Notes: a model not told the origin generated them from the sequence alone. A stretch of 64,000 nt of DNA from Bacteroidales bacterium (GCA_017428285.1 JAFRRE010000159.1:3121-67120); one strand, 5' to 3'; positions 34,436 through 43,976 are shown, numbered from the stretch's first letter. Made by a program: numbers and translations.

Positions 34436-36733
34436 ATGAAACGACTTTTATTATTCTTAGTTTTGTTATTGACTTTTGCCAGTTTACAAGCGCAAACCGT
34501 TGGCGAGAACATTGATGTTACGCACTATGAAATCCACCTTTGGGGCTTCGACTTTACCAATCGCACGCTGCAAGGTGAGGCTTTTGTTGACTTCAACACA
34601 ACAGCCAGTCTTTCCACCCTCGTGCTGGAGCTGAAGACCCTCACCGTCACCGACGTGGCCTCCGACTACTACGGTGTGGAGAGTTTCAGCCAAGAGGGCG
34701 ATTTCCTTACCATCGTTTTCGATGAGACCATAGCCGCCAACGAGCATGTCACCTTAGACGTGCGCTATGGAGGATCTACCTTCAACGAGACCTGGGGCGG
34801 CGTGGAATGGTGGGGCGCCGATTATGTCTATAACCTTGGCGTGGGTTTCGACAGCCAACCACACAATCTCGGCAAGACTTGGTTCCCCTGCGTGGACAAC
34901 TTTACCGACAAGGCCACCTACGACCTGATCATCAGCGTCAGTAATGACAAGAAGGCCATCTGTGGCGGTAACCTTGTGGAACATTATGACAATGGAGATG
35001 GTACTTCCACTTGGCATTGGTTTACGCCTCAAGAGATTTCGACCTATCACATCTCGTTCGCCATCGGCGATTACGAACTGTGGCAAGATACCTATGAAGG
35101 CCTTAATGGTGACATCCTGATCGATGTGTACGCCAAACCCAACCAAATGAATAATGTACCAGGAACTTTTGTCCACATCAAGGAAATCATTGCGTTCTTC
35201 GAAGAGAACCTTGGTCCTTATCCTTTCAACCGTATCGGCTATGTCAGCACGGGCAAGGGCTGCATGGAGCATACCGACAATATCGCTTTTGCAGCAAGCA
35301 TCATCGACGGCACCACCTCGGGCGAGGAGTATGTGGCGCATGAGCTGTCGCACATGTGGTCGGGCAACCTGGTGACTTGTGCCGAAGCGGGCGATATGTG
35401 GCTCAACGAAGGCTTCGCCCAGTTCTGGGGTGCATTCTACGAAGCCGGTGTTTATGGTGAACAGCATTTCCAGAATACGATTTCGAATAAGGTTAGTGCC
35501 ATCACAGCATGGTGCAATAGCCCCTCCAACTGGATGCCGCTCAACAACATGCCCTTGAACATGACCTACGACAGTGATGCGGTCTATGAGCGCGGTGCGG
35601 TCATTGTCAACACGATGATGAACTACATGGGTCGCGAGAATTTCCTGGCAGCCATGCGAGCCTATTTCCAACAATATGCCTATCGGACAGCTACCTCCGA
35701 GCAACTGTGTGAAGCCTTAACCCAATATTCTGGCATTGACATGCACGGTTTCTTTGACACCTATGTCTATTCAAGCGGTATGCCTAATCTGTTTGCATCA
35801 ATAATCTCTATCGAACCAGTCGGTGGTCAATACGAAGTGACGCTTGACTTGCACTATCAACATATTGGCGACACCCACATAGGCCAAAGCAACATCTGCG
35901 AACTGACATTCATTGGCCCCGACTTTCAGTGGGTCACTGAGAAAGTGAGTTGGGACAACCAGCATGGCAGTGCAACAGTCATCCTCGACTTTGAGCCTGT
36001 GTGTATGGTAAGCGACATCAACAACAACTGGTTGGACGGAAAGCAGCAGAAGACCGTTATGGTGAAGACATCGGCACAACAAGTTTGCCCTGGCTTCAGG
36101 TTCGAGGCCACCGCTCTGGCAGATTCGTTGTTTGTCGCAGTAGAGAACAACTTGGTGGGTCCTTACAATGATCCTTTGATTCCCAATCTGACCCTTTCGT
36201 CCAAGCATTTCTGGTTCATCAACCGTTATGACTTTGGTACGGCTAAGGTGAAGGGTATGTTTGATTACTCAAAGACCCAGGACGGCGACATCATCCAATC
36301 CGAAAACGATTCGGCCACTTTGCTTTACCGCAAGAACGCTTCGGAGGCTTGGCACGAAATCGCCCACACGATCTATTCAGGCTCCACTTGGAAAGTAGGT
36401 CGTCTTGTGGTCGATGATGTCATGCCGGGTGAATATGCCATCGCTGTATGGGACAAGGAAGCACTCAGTACTGAGGAATATGCCGAGCCGGAGAAGCAGA
36501 TGCAACTATTCCCCAATCCTTCCAAAGACAAGGTTCGCCTGACTTGGAATGGCGTTTGTGATGGTGTCATCCGCGTCCTTAGCATGGATGGGAAAGAAGT
36601 GAGAAACGTTACGTTTATCAAAACGGACAACCTTGAGCTTTCAATGGAAGGCTTGGCAAAGGGTTGCTACACAGTGGTGCGCCTCAATCAGGTTAGCACG
36701 GTAATGGAAACCAAGAAATTAATCATCAAATGA
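34436..36733 (+). CDS. M1-family metallopeptidase with T9SS sorting domain
   Basis: A 765-residue protein. The signal peptide covers residues 1-19 (ending SLQAQ), then comes the N-terminal beta saddle of M1 enzymes. The zinc site is HELSH (His302, Glu303, His306) plus Glu325 in LNEGFAQFWG. The usual G-x-M-E-N exopeptidase motif is GCMEH here (YVSTGKGCMEHTDN), as I recall for T9SS-exported relatives. The C-terminal sorting domain begins QLFPNPSKDKVRL and ends KKLIIK. It is predicted to be a surface or secreted aminopeptidase-like enzyme exported by T9SS. It overlaps the following lipoprotein by 4 nt. Confidence 0.9.
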   Translation: MKRLLLFLVLLLTFASLQAQTVGENIDVTHYEIHLWGFDFTNRTLQGEAFVDFNTTASLSTLVLELKTLTVTDVASDYYGVESFSQEGDFLTIVFDETIAANEHVTLDVRYGGSTFNETWGGVEWWGADYVYNLGVGFDSQPHNLGKTWFPCVDNFTDKATYDLIISVSNDKKAICGGNLVEHYDNGDGTSTWHWFTPQEISTYHISFAIGDYELWQDTYEGLNGDILIDVYAKPNQMNNVPGTFVHIKEIIAFFEENLGPYPFNRIGYVSTGKGCMEHTDNIAFAASIIDGTTSGEEYVAHELSHMWSGNLVTCAEAGDMWLNEGFAQFWGAFYEAGVYGEQHFQNTISNKVSAITAWCNSPSNWMPLNNMPLNMTYDSDAVYERGAVIVNTMMNYMGRENFLAAMRAYFQQYAYRTATSEQLCEALTQYSGIDMHGFFDTYVYSSGMPNLFASIISIEPVGGQYEVTLDLHYQHIGDTHIGQSNICELTFIGPDFQWVTEKVSWDNQHGSATVILDFEPVCMVSDINNNWLDGKQQKTVMVKTSAQQVCPGFRFEATALADSLFVAVENNLVGPYNDPLIPNLTLSSKHFWFINRYDFGTAKVKGMFDYSKTQDGDIIQSENDSATLLYRKNASEAWHEIAHTIYSGSTWKVGRLVVDDVMPGEYAIAVWDKEALSTEEYAEPEKQMQLFPNPSKDKVRLTWNGVCDGVIRVLSMDGKEVRNVTFIKTDNLELSMEGLAKGCYTVVRLNQVSTVMETKKLIIK

Positions 36734-37260
36734 GAAATAAAATGAAGAATATCAAGTATTTGTCGGTTTTGCTCATGCTGAGCTTCCTTTTCGTTTCGTG
36801 CGAAAAACAGCCTCAGGAGAACGAATGGGAAAAGTATTATGGATACACCAATGAGGAAATCGTTGGGTCATATGCCTTTTCCAACGTCAAGGATGCCTTT
36901 GATGACTTGACCGAAAGCAGCTATTGTCATATCTGCGAAGATGCCAGAATCAATATCACGGCTAGCTCGGGGAACGCTATAGAGTTTAATGTCAATTGCC
37001 CGAGCGATGAGTTCAACCGCACATTTGAGGGTAGACCGTGTTTTACTGATGATGACTTCCTGATTAACATGACCGCTCCTTCGGGGAACGCACATCCAGA
37101 TTATGAGTTGACGGTTTATGTCTATAAAAATGCCCAAGGTAAAATCCGTCTTCACGGTTTTGCTCGGCATATCACGTATGAAATCAAAGTGGAAAACGAC
37201 ATGACAGTTTATTATGTCAAGTCTAAGGTCAATTATTATTTCGATGTCATTAAAAACTAA
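36730..37260 (+). CDS. Lipoprotein of unknown function
   Basis: A 176-residue protein with signal peptide and lipobox (LFVSC, Cys about 24). The start at 36730 overlaps the peptidase stop (ATGA); ATG 36742 is an alternative that keeps the signal. The mature domain has two repeats of an S-S/P-G-N-A element (TASSGNAIEF, TAPSGNAHPD) and beta-strand alternation, ending YYFDVIKN. I do not recognise the family. Its coupling to the M1 peptidase suggests a shared envelope role. Confidence 0.75.
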   Translation: MRNKMKNIKYLSVLLMLSFLFVSCEKQPQENEWEKYYGYTNEEIVGSYAFSNVKDAFDDLTESSYCHICEDARINITASSGNAIEFNVNCPSDEFNRTFEGRPCFTDDDFLINMTAPSGNAHPDYELTVYVYKNAQGKIRLHGFARHITYEIKVENDMTVYYVKSKVNYYFDVIKN

Positions 37261-37272
37261 ATACTTACAACT

Positions 37273-38469
37273 ATGAAAAAAGGATTATTTACTTTGGCTA
37301 TCCTCGTGATGGCATTTGGAAATGTTGGTTTCGCACAACACAAAGTGAATCTGAAATCAGATGCGACGGCCAATGTGCTCAAGCACTATGGCGTTCGCGA
37401 CGAAACAACTTTGGTGCCGGAGAGCGCTACTTGGGAAACCACTTATGGTGAAAAGTATCGTACTGTTTACACTTACGATGAGTATGATTATTATCTCATT
37501 GAAGAGTACACAAAAATAGATGAAGGCGATGGTTGGAAGGACTATTTCAAGATTACCTATGAATACGACTTCAACGGTAATGTACTTGAAGCTTTGGCCA
37601 TGTCTGCATACGAAACTGGTGTGATGGAAAACGAGGCTCGCGCTTCCTATACATACGATGGCGATCAGTTAAGTGAAGTCATTTATCAAGAATGGGAAGA
37701 CGGAACTTGGGTGAACGAAATGAAAGAGGTCTATAACTATAATGGAGATGTGACCAATGTCCTTTATTGGGATTGGAACGGTACCAATTGGACTTCTGAT
37801 GAACTTTATACCTATACCCGTAGTGGCAACACCATCGAACTTATCATGCAATACATGCAAGGCGGTGCTTGGCAAAACGATGAGAAAGAGATTATCACCC
37901 TTAATTTTGATGAGAGAGTCACTGAAATCCTCAATCAAGACTGGGTTGGCTCTTCATGGGTCAATGATGAATTGACAACCTACAATTTTGAAGGCGATGT
38001 TTTCCCCACCAAGACCGTGAAGGAATGGAACGGCTCGGATTGGGAGAATCATCTGAAGTTTGAATACGCTTATGACGGCAGTGGTAACGCAGTGAGTGGT
38101 CTTTGCCTTGGTTTTGGAGGTTATGACTGGGTGTCAGAAGATGGTGATATCGAGATGGCATTCGGCAATGGAGAAAAGAGTAACGAATACTACGGCTATT
38201 GGGTTGAAGTGGTCTATGTCGATCTGACAAGTGTGAACGAAAACGTTTCTGCTGCTAGCTTCAAAGTGTATCCCGTGCCTGCCGAGAATGAAATCCAGAT
38301 TCAGGCCGAAGGTTTCCAGAAAGCTGAAATCTATAGTCTTACTGGACAGAAACTGATGGAAAGCCTGGTTGAGAAGATGAATGTCAGTTCGTTGAGTCAA
38401 GGCGTTTACATGCTGAAGGTTTATGACCAATCAGGAAATGCCGAAACACAAAGAATTGTCGTGAAATAA
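37273..38469 (+). CDS. Repetitive T9SS-exported protein (YD/EW repeats)
   Basis: A 398-residue protein. The signal peptide covers residues 1-21 (ending GFAQ). The middle part (about 60-310) has repeated units of about 30-40 residues built on Y-x-Y-D/N-x-x-G-D/N followed by W-x-x-G/S-x-W-x-N/D-E (for example YQEWEDGTWVNE, DWNGTNWTSDE, DWVGSSWVNDE, EWNGSDWENH). This is similar to RHS/YD-like or DUF3836-type repeats. The C-terminal sorting domain starts YPVPAENEIQI and ends RIVVK. It is secreted or surface-attached; ligand unknown. It is the last gene before an intergenic repeat cluster. Confidence 0.82.
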   Translation: MKKGLFTLAILVMAFGNVGFAQHKVNLKSDATANVLKHYGVRDETTLVPESATWETTYGEKYRTVYTYDEYDYYLIEEYTKIDEGDGWKDYFKITYEYDFNGNVLEALAMSAYETGVMENEARASYTYDGDQLSEVIYQEWEDGTWVNEMKEVYNYNGDVTNVLYWDWNGTNWTSDELYTYTRSGNTIELIMQYMQGGAWQNDEKEIITLNFDERVTEILNQDWVGSSWVNDELTTYNFEGDVFPTKTVKEWNGSDWENHLKFEYAYDGSGNAVSGLCLGFGGYDWVSEDGDIEMAFGNGEKSNEYYGYWVEVVYVDLTSVNENVSAASFKVYPVPAENEIQIQAEGFQKAEIYSLTGQKLMESLVEKMNVSSLSQGVYMLKVYDQSGNAETQRIVVK

Positions 38470-38472
38470 TTG

Positions 38473-38604
38473 TGTTGTAGGACTGTCGTACCACGGCAAT
38501 GTTGTAGGGCTGTCGTACCACGGCAATGTTGTAGGGCTGTCGTATCACGGCAGCCGCACAGGGTAAATATCCCAGCGGCTGCCACGGTGTGACAGCACTA
38601 CAAG
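38473..38604. repeat. Tandem 27-bp repeat ending in a long hairpin
   Basis: Three consecutive 27-bp units begin at 38473, 38500 and 38527 (TGTTGTAGGRCTGTCGTACC core). The third extends into a hairpin: TTGTAG...GGCAGCCGC (left arm, to about 38556) pairs with GCGGCTGCC...GCACTACAA (about 38575-38602). It lies between convergent genes and probably doubles as a terminator. Related half copies occur at 13915 and 61198. Confidence 0.85.
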
Positions 38605-38606
38605 TA

Positions 38607-40115
38607 TCATTTCTTTAACGTAATCCTGAAGGTCGTTCCTTCGCCCACGACGGAGGATTTTACAAAAATCTTGCCTTTGTGGTAGTCTTCGATGATGCGC
38701 TTGGCCAGCGAAAGACCTAAGCCCCAGCCACGTTTCTTGCTTGTGAAGCCAGGGTTAAACACTTGGTTGATTTGCGACTTCGGAATACCCTTGCCCGTGT
38801 CACTCAAGTCAAGGTGGATGTGGTCACCATCGTCGATGAGGTCGAGGGTGATTTTGCCGTGGTCGCCCATGGCGTCGACAGAGTTTTTGGTCAGGTTTTC
38901 GAGCACCCAGCGGAACAGCGAAGGAATCAAAGGCATAATCAGTTCGCCATCGGGCAGGTTGACTTCAAACTCGAACTTCTTGGAGAACCGCTTTTGCAGG
39001 TAGTCCATCGTGTCGCGGATGAGGTAGTTGATGTCGGTGGGTTCGGGAGTTGGCACAGAACCGATTTTCGAGAAGCGGTCGGTGACGATTTGCAGGCGTT
39101 CGATGTCTTTTTCCATCTCGTAGGTGCCCAAGAAAGGCTCTTCTTGCATTTTCAAAAGTTCAATCCAGCCCATCAATGAGGAAAGCGGGGTGCCTAGTTG
39201 GTGTGCAGTTTCCTTAGCCATGCCAGCCCATACCTGGTTTTGCTCCGAACGGCGGGCATAGCTGAAGAGCAGATAGGCGATGAGTAAGAACAAAGCAAAT
39301 ACAACAAACTGGATGACAGGGTAGTAGCGCATCTGTTGCACCAAGTCGGTGGTACGGTAGAAGATGGTGGCCTTGCCTTTGTTCATGAACTCGATTTGCA
39401 GCGGGTCGTTCTCGTTGCGCATGATTTCCAACTGTTGTCGCACGTAGTTGGTGTCACGCATCATGAGGGAGTCGAGATTACCGAAGCTGAGGATGGTGTC
39501 CTGTGCTTCATTGGTGACGATGACAGGAACACCCATCGAGTTGAGCGTGATTTCCTCCATGAAGTGGTCGATCATATCCTCCAACACAGCTTTCAAGTCG
39601 GTGTAGATTTGCGACTCGTTGTAGTACAGCCATTGCACGGTGCCGTAGCCAGGGTCGATTTTGATGGGCGGATATTTGGAATAGGCGCTTTTCATCTCCA
39701 CGTCGAAGATTTCCTTCTTGTCTTGTGACGCTGGCAGGTTGCTTTTGAATATGATATTGTCCTTGCTGTCGGTGATGACCAAAGGGATGCTGATGTTGTT
39801 GCGGATGATATCGAGGTAGATGGCCGTATTCTCGTTGGTCGAGATGTCGATGACGCTTCGGTAGGCGTTTGCTAGAAGGTCGACGCGCAATTGTTCCTGT
39901 TCGCTCACCTTGTTGAAAAACTCTTCGGTCGACTGCATCATCACGGCATGCTGCTCCATGGCGGCAGCCCACATCTTCACTTGTCGCGTCTCTTGTATGG
40001 CAATGGATTTCACCAAATGGTTGGTGTACCACAAGGAGGCACCGATAATGAGCAGGGCTACGACAGCCAAGGCCCATTTCCAATGCTTTTTGTTGGTATA
40101 GAGGTTCGTTTTCAC
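38607..40115 (-). CDS. Membrane-bound sensor histidine kinase
   Basis: A 502-residue protein. It has an N-terminal membrane helix (about residues 13-32), a periplasmic sensor region (~35-265), a second helix (~268-288), the H-box KETAHQLGTPLSSLMGW (about 305-320), and an HATPase domain with ENLTKNSVDAMGDHG (N box), SDTGKGIPKSQI (G1) and KKRGWGLGLSLAKRI (G2). No HAMP or receiver domain is visible. The variant H-box with HQLGTP is typical of Bacteroidota kinases. It lies 91 nt downstream of rpoN on the same strand; no cognate regulator is adjacent, so the partner is elsewhere. Confidence 0.92.
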   Translation of the reverse strand: MKTNLYTNKKHWKWALAVVALLIIGASLWYTNHLVKSIAIQETRQVKMWAAAMEQHAVMMQSTEEFFNKVSEQEQLRVDLLANAYRSVIDISTNENTAIYLDIIRNNISIPLVITDSKDNIIFKSNLPASQDKKEIFDVEMKSAYSKYPPIKIDPGYGTVQWLYYNESQIYTDLKAVLEDMIDHFMEEITLNSMGVPVIVTNEAQDTILSFGNLDSLMMRDTNYVRQQLEIMRNENDPLQIEFMNKGKATIFYRTTDLVQQMRYYPVIQFVVFALFLLIAYLLFSYARRSEQNQVWAGMAKETAHQLGTPLSSLMGWIELLKMQEEPFLGTYEMEKDIERLQIVTDRFSKIGSVPTPEPTDINYLIRDTMDYLQKRFSKKFEFEVNLPDGELIMPLIPSLFRWVLENLTKNSVDAMGDHGKITLDLIDDGDHIHLDLSDTGKGIPKSQINQVFNPGFTSKKRGWGLGLSLAKRIIEDYHKGKIFVKSSVVGEGTTFRITLKK

Positions 40116-40206
40116 AAAGATAAAAACGATAATGTTCGAAAATTATTGTAGTTCGGCTGGATTTGCAATTCAACCGTGCCGAATTGGGGATTTTCGATCC
40201 CCTTTG

Positions 40207-41712
40207 TCAAATCTTCTTTCTCATTCTGCCTACTGGGATGCCCAACTGTTCCCTATACTTTGCCACTGTTCTGCGAGCGATGGGGTAGCCTTTTTCCTTT
40301 AAGACGAACATGAGTTGCTCGTCGGTCATGGGGTTGGCCTTGTCCTCGTTTTCGACGGCATCTTTCAGGATTTTCTTGATTTCGCGGGTTGAGACCTCTT
40401 CGCCTTCTTCGTTGGTGATGCCTTCGCTAAAGAAGAACTTCAGCAGGTGAGTGCCGTATGGTGTTTGCACATATTTGCTGTTGGCCACGCGCGAAATGGT
40501 GGAGATATCGAGCCCAACCTTATCGGCCACGTCTTTCAGGATCATAGGCTTGAGTCGGGTCTCATCGCCCGTCAGGAAGTATTCTTCCTGAATATCGGTG
40601 ATGGCTTTCATCGTGATGTAGAGCGTGTTCTGCCGTTGGTTGATGGCGTCGATGAACCATTTGGCGGAGTCGATCTTCTGTTTCACGAACTGAACGGCTT
40701 CCTGTTTGCTGCGGTTGTCCTTGCTGTTGGAGAATTCTTCCAACATCTTCAGGTACGACTTGCTGACACGCAGTTCGGGGGCATTGCGGCCATCCAACGA
40801 GAGCTCCACCTTGCCGTCTCTGACATAGACGAAGAAGTCGGGTGTGATGTAGTGGATGTTCTTGGTGCTGGAACTGGAGGCATCGGCGGGTTTGGGGTTG
40901 AGTTTGAGAATCTCATCCAAGGCGACTTTCAAGTCACGGTTGCTGACTTCGAGCTTCTTGGCGATTTTGTCGTAATGCTTTTTGGTGAACTCATCGAAGC
41001 AATCCTTGACGATAGTCATGGCGAGGCTGTAGTCGTTGTGGTATGGGTTGTCTTCCTGAAGGCGTTTCAACTGGATGAGCAGACATTCCTTTAGGTCGCG
41101 GGCGGCAATGCCAGGCGGGTCGAGCTGTTGCACGATGCGGAGCACCTCGGCCACTTCTTCCTCGGTTGTTGAGACGTTCATGGTGAAGAGCATGTCATCG
41201 ACAATGTTAGCGACGGGGCGGTTGAGATAGCCGTTGTCGTCCAAGTTGCCGATAATGTATTGTCCTATTTCAATTTGCTTGTCGGTCAGGTCGTGGTAGG
41301 CGAGCTGCTGGTTCAAGTAGTCTTGGAATGTCTCTTCGTTGACAATGGGTGCTTCAAAGTCATCATCATCGCTGCTGTAGTTGTTGGCTTGCAACTTATA
41401 GGAATAGTCTTCGAGGTCTTCTTCCGACAAGTAGTCGTTGAAGTCGAACTCATCATCCTTGTTGAAGTCTATTTCATCATCATTGTAGTCGTCGTTTTCG
41501 CCGTTGTCGTCGTTGGGCTCATCAACGGTTGGCTCGTTCTCGTCATAGTCGGTGTCGCGAACGTCTTCTAAGGCGGGGTTGATTTCCATCTCCTCCTTGA
41601 TGCGTTGTTCGAGTTCGATTAAGGGCAGTTGCAACAGCTTCATCAGCTGGATCTGCTGCGGCGAAAGCTTCAGTTCCTGCCGCTGGGTTTGAGTCAATCG
41701 TTGGTTAGGCAT
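40207..41712 (-). CDS. rpoN: RNA polymerase sigma-54 factor
   Basis: A 501-residue protein. Region I is Gln/Leu-rich (QTQRQELKLSPQQIQLMKLLQLP), region II is very acidic (about residues 55-115, long D/E/N runs), then come the core-binding domain and an HTH. The RpoN box ARRTVAKYRE lies near the C-terminus (about 479-488). It directs transcription from -24/-12 promoters with AAA+ activators; no such activator gene is in the window. It is preceded by a hairpin repeat that separates it from asnS. Confidence 0.97.
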   Translation of the reverse strand: MPNQRLTQTQRQELKLSPQQIQLMKLLQLPLIELEQRIKEEMEINPALEDVRDTDYDENEPTVDEPNDDNGENDDYNDDEIDFNKDDEFDFNDYLSEEDLEDYSYKLQANNYSSDDDDFEAPIVNEETFQDYLNQQLAYHDLTDKQIEIGQYIIGNLDDNGYLNRPVANIVDDMLFTMNVSTTEEEVAEVLRIVQQLDPPGIAARDLKECLLIQLKRLQEDNPYHNDYSLAMTIVKDCFDEFTKKHYDKIAKKLEVSNRDLKVALDEILKLNPKPADASSSSTKNIHYITPDFFVYVRDGKVELSLDGRNAPELRVSKSYLKMLEEFSNSKDNRSKQEAVQFVKQKIDSAKWFIDAINQRQNTLYITMKAITDIQEEYFLTGDETRLKPMILKDVADKVGLDISTISRVANSKYVQTPYGTHLLKFFFSEGITNEEGEEVSTREIKKILKDAVENEDKANPMTDEQLMFVLKEKGYPIARRTVAKYREQLGIPVGRMRKKI

Positions 41713-41736
41713 AATGTTGTTTTCTTACGGGGCCTT

Positions 41737-41804
41737 CGATGGGCTCAGGCACTCTCAACTTCTGGAAAAGCCAAGGTCCCTGAGCCTGTCGAAGGGCCGA
41801 CTAT
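41737..41804. repeat. Hairpin repeat (CCTTCGA...CTCAGG family) between asnS and rpoN
   Basis: The left arm GGGCCTTCGATGGGCTCAGG and the right arm CCTGAGCCTGTCGAAGGGCC are imperfect inverted copies separated by roughly 25 nt. The right arm matches the reverse complement of 7552-7582. It lies in the 93-nt gap between two minus-strand genes. Confidence 0.8.
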
Positions 41805-41805
41805 A

Positions 41806-43245
41806 TTAATACAAGCAATTTTTCGGTGTGCGTGGGAACGGGATGACGTCGCGGATGTTGGTCATTCCAGTGATGAAGAGCAGCAGACGCTCGAAGCCCA
41901 AGCCGTAGCCGGAATGCGGCACCGAGCCGAAGCGGCGGCTGTCGAGGTACCAATTCATGGATTCCTCGGGGATGCCAACTTCGTGCATGCGGTCGAGAAT
42001 CTTGCTGATGTCGGTCTCACGCTCGGAACCACCAATAATCTCGCCAATGCCGGGGAAGAGCACATCCATGGCGCGGACGGTCTTGCCGTCTTCATTCTGC
42101 TTCATGTAGAAGGCCTTGATTTCCTTCGGGTAGTCGGTCAGGATGACAGGCTTCTTGAAGTGTTTCTCGACAAGGTAACGCTCGTGCTCCGATTGTAGGT
42201 CAACGCCCCAGCCATCCACGGGATACTGGAACTTGCCCTTCTTGTTGTAGTTGGAGTTGCGCAAGATTTCGATGGCCTCGGTGTAGGTCAGGCGCACGAA
42301 CTCATGCTCAAGCACGAAGTGAAGCTTGCTGATGAGTTCCATTGATTTCTCTTCTTCCTTCTTGCCCTTCTCTTCATCTTGCAGGCGCTTGCTGAGGAAC
42401 TGGAGGTCGTCCATATTGTTGTCCAAGGCATATTGGATCAAATATTTCAGCATCTCTTCAGCGAGGTCCATGTTGTCGTTGATGTCGTAGAAAGCCATTT
42501 CGGGCTCAATCATCCAGAACTCGGCCAGGTGGCGCGTGGTATTGGAGTTCTCGGCGCGGAAGGTGGGACCGAAGGTGTAGATCTTGCCTAAGGCCGTGGC
42601 CGCCAACTCGCCTTCGAGCTGTCCCGAGACGGTGAGGTTGGTCGACTTGCCGAAGAAGTCTTGTTTATAATCGATGTTGCCTTGCTCGTCGCGAGGGATA
42701 TTGTTAAGGTCGAGGGTGGTCACTTGGAACATCTCGCCGGCGCCTTCGGCATCCGAAGCGGTGATAAGCGGCGTGTGGATATTGTAGAAACCACGCTCGG
42801 TAAAGAACTTGTGGATGGCGAACACCATGGCGTGGCGCAGACGCATGACGGCACCGAAGGTGTTGGTGCGGAAGCGCAGGTGGGCGATGTCGCGCAGGAA
42901 CTCCAGCGAATGCTTCTTGGGTTGCAACGGGTATTCGTCAGGGTTGGCGGGACCGAACAGTCCAATCTCCTTCACGGAGAGCTCCACGGCTTGGCCGCTG
43001 CCCATCGAGGCGACGAGGACGCCCTTGGCCCAAAGCGAAGCACCGGCATGCATCAAGGCTAGTTTTTCTTCAGGGATGACGTTCAGGTCGATGACCAATT
43101 GCAGGTTGTTGATGGTGGAGCCGTCGTTGAGGGCGATGAAGGCCACGTTCTTGCTGCCGCGCTTGTTACGCACCCAGCCCATTACAGTAATCTCATTGTC
43201 AGAGGCTTGCATCTGCAAGGCTTGCTTGATTTCTACTCTTTTCAT
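41806..43245 (-). CDS. asnS: Asparaginyl-tRNA synthetase
   Basis: A 479-residue class II synthetase. It has an N-terminal OB-fold anticodon-binding domain (about residues 15-100, [23 protein letters not shown]) and the catalytic domain with motif 2 region [25 protein letters not shown]. Motif 3, [27 protein letters not shown], ends in PKNCLY. The Asn-specific class IIb features (rather than aspartate) fit the family's pattern. It charges tRNA-Asn directly. The start ATG 43245 is the first in the frame that precedes the OB fold. Confidence 0.97.
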   Translation of the reverse strand: MKRVEIKQALQMQASDNEITVMGWVRNKRGSKNVAFIALNDGSTINNLQLVIDLNVIPEEKLALMHAGASLWAKGVLVASMGSGQAVELSVKEIGLFGPANPDEYPLQPKKHSLEFLRDIAHLRFRTNTFGAVMRLRHAMVFAIHKFFTERGFYNIHTPLITASDAEGAGEMFQVTTLDLNNIPRDEQGNIDYKQDFFGKSTNLTVSGQLEGELAATALGKIYTFGPTFRAENSNTTRHLAEFWMIEPEMAFYDINDNMDLAEEMLKYLIQYALDNNMDDLQFLSKRLQDEEKGKKEEEKSMELISKLHFVLEHEFVRLTYTEAIEILRNSNYNKKGKFQYPVDGWGVDLQSEHERYLVEKHFKKPVILTDYPKEIKAFYMKQNEDGKTVRAMDVLFPGIGEIIGGSERETDISKILDRMHEVGIPEESMNWYLDSRRFGSVPHSGYGLGFERLLLFITGMTNIRDVIPFPRTPKNCLY

Positions 43246-43351
43246 TGTATGATGTATTCTATATTGTCGATTGTTTGATTCGGGTTAGTGAACTTGTCAA
43301 ACCAAAGTGCAAAGTAACAAAAAAAAATGCAATGATTCGCCAAAAATGCTG

Positions 43352-43359
43352 TACATTTG
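43352..43359 (+). promoter_or_regulatory. -7 box (TACATTTG) ahead of the Y1 transposase gene
   Basis: It matches TAnnTTTG, 26 nt before the ATG at 43386. No TTG at the expected distance. Confidence 0.45.
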
Positions 43360-43385
43360 CAAAACCTATCACGAACATTATCCTT

Positions 43386-43841
43386 ATGGCAAACACATAC
43401 ACCCAATTATATACCCACGTCGTTTTCCACACGAAAAGCACGGGTATTGTTATGCGTGATGAGGATTTAAATCGTGTGTTTGAATTCATAGGTGGTATTA
43501 TTCGTCGTGAAGGATCAATTCCTTTTGCTGTGGGTGGTGTTGCTGACCATATACATATTTTGATGACTTTGCCGAAAACTCTCGCCATGTCGGATTTTGT
43601 GCGAGTCATCAAGGCAAAAATCAGCAAGTGGTTGAAAACAGTGGATGCGTATTATGAGCCATTCCAATGGCAGGAAGGTTATGGTGCTTTTAGTGTTAGC
43701 CCGTCGTTGATGGCTAGGACGACAAAATACATTTTCGGTCAGGCGGAACACCATAAGACAAAAACGTATCATGACGAATATTGCGAAACGTTGAAAGCGT
43801 ATGGAATCGAATATGATGAACGATATGCATTTGGGGATTGA
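43386..43841 (+). CDS. Single-domain Y1 (HUH) transposase, RAYT/IS200-like
   Basis: A 151-residue protein from ATG 43386 (MANTYTQLYTHVVFHTKS), the conserved beginning of the IS200/TnpA_REP family; the frame is open for 47 codons upstream but that part is not conserved. The HUH metal site is H-I-H in VADHIHILMTLPKT. The catalytic helix is recognisable in TTKYIFGQAEHH, where the Tyr before I-F-G-Q is the expected nucleophile. The enzyme cuts and joins single-stranded DNA at hairpins. No TnpB and no clear IS ends are seen next to it, so it is either an isolated IS200-type element or a REP-associated transposase, which fits the abundance of palindromic repeats nearby. Confidence 0.92.
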   Translation: MANTYTQLYTHVVFHTKSTGIVMRDEDLNRVFEFIGGIIRREGSIPFAVGGVADHIHILMTLPKTLAMSDFVRVIKAKISKWLKTVDAYYEPFQWQEGYGAFSVSPSLMARTTKYIFGQAEHHKTKTYHDEYCETLKAYGIEYDERYAFGD

Positions 43842-43859
43842 ACGGACGGATTCCTGTCA

Positions 43860-43870
43860 CCCCTCTGGGG
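43860..43870. repeat. Short palindrome CCCCTCTGGGG of the repeat between the transposase and the fusion gene
   Basis: The 43842-43976 gap holds this palindrome and a second repeat-like stretch around CGTCCCTACAGGACTTTG (about 43943-43960). These are typical of Bacteroidota intergenic repeats. A 60-codon open frame across it is not considered a gene. Confidence 0.55.
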
Positions 43871-43976
43871 TTTTATCGGAATCGGATTTTCGTTTGTCGG
43901 CAGGAGTTTCATTGCATTTCACAACCTGCCTATCGTCCTGCGTCCCTACAGGACTTTGCTACACAGATAAAAAAGG

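Noticed and set aside
34436..36733. Loss of activity in the M1 peptidase because GxMEN is GCMEH
   Set aside because: The zinc ligands and catalytic Glu are intact, and the H variant is one I recall in exported relatives; no basis to call it inactive.
38473..38553. Short CRISPR-like array from the 27-bp repeats
   Set aside because: Units are directly tandem without spacers, the last forms a hairpin with flanking DNA, and no cas genes are in the window.
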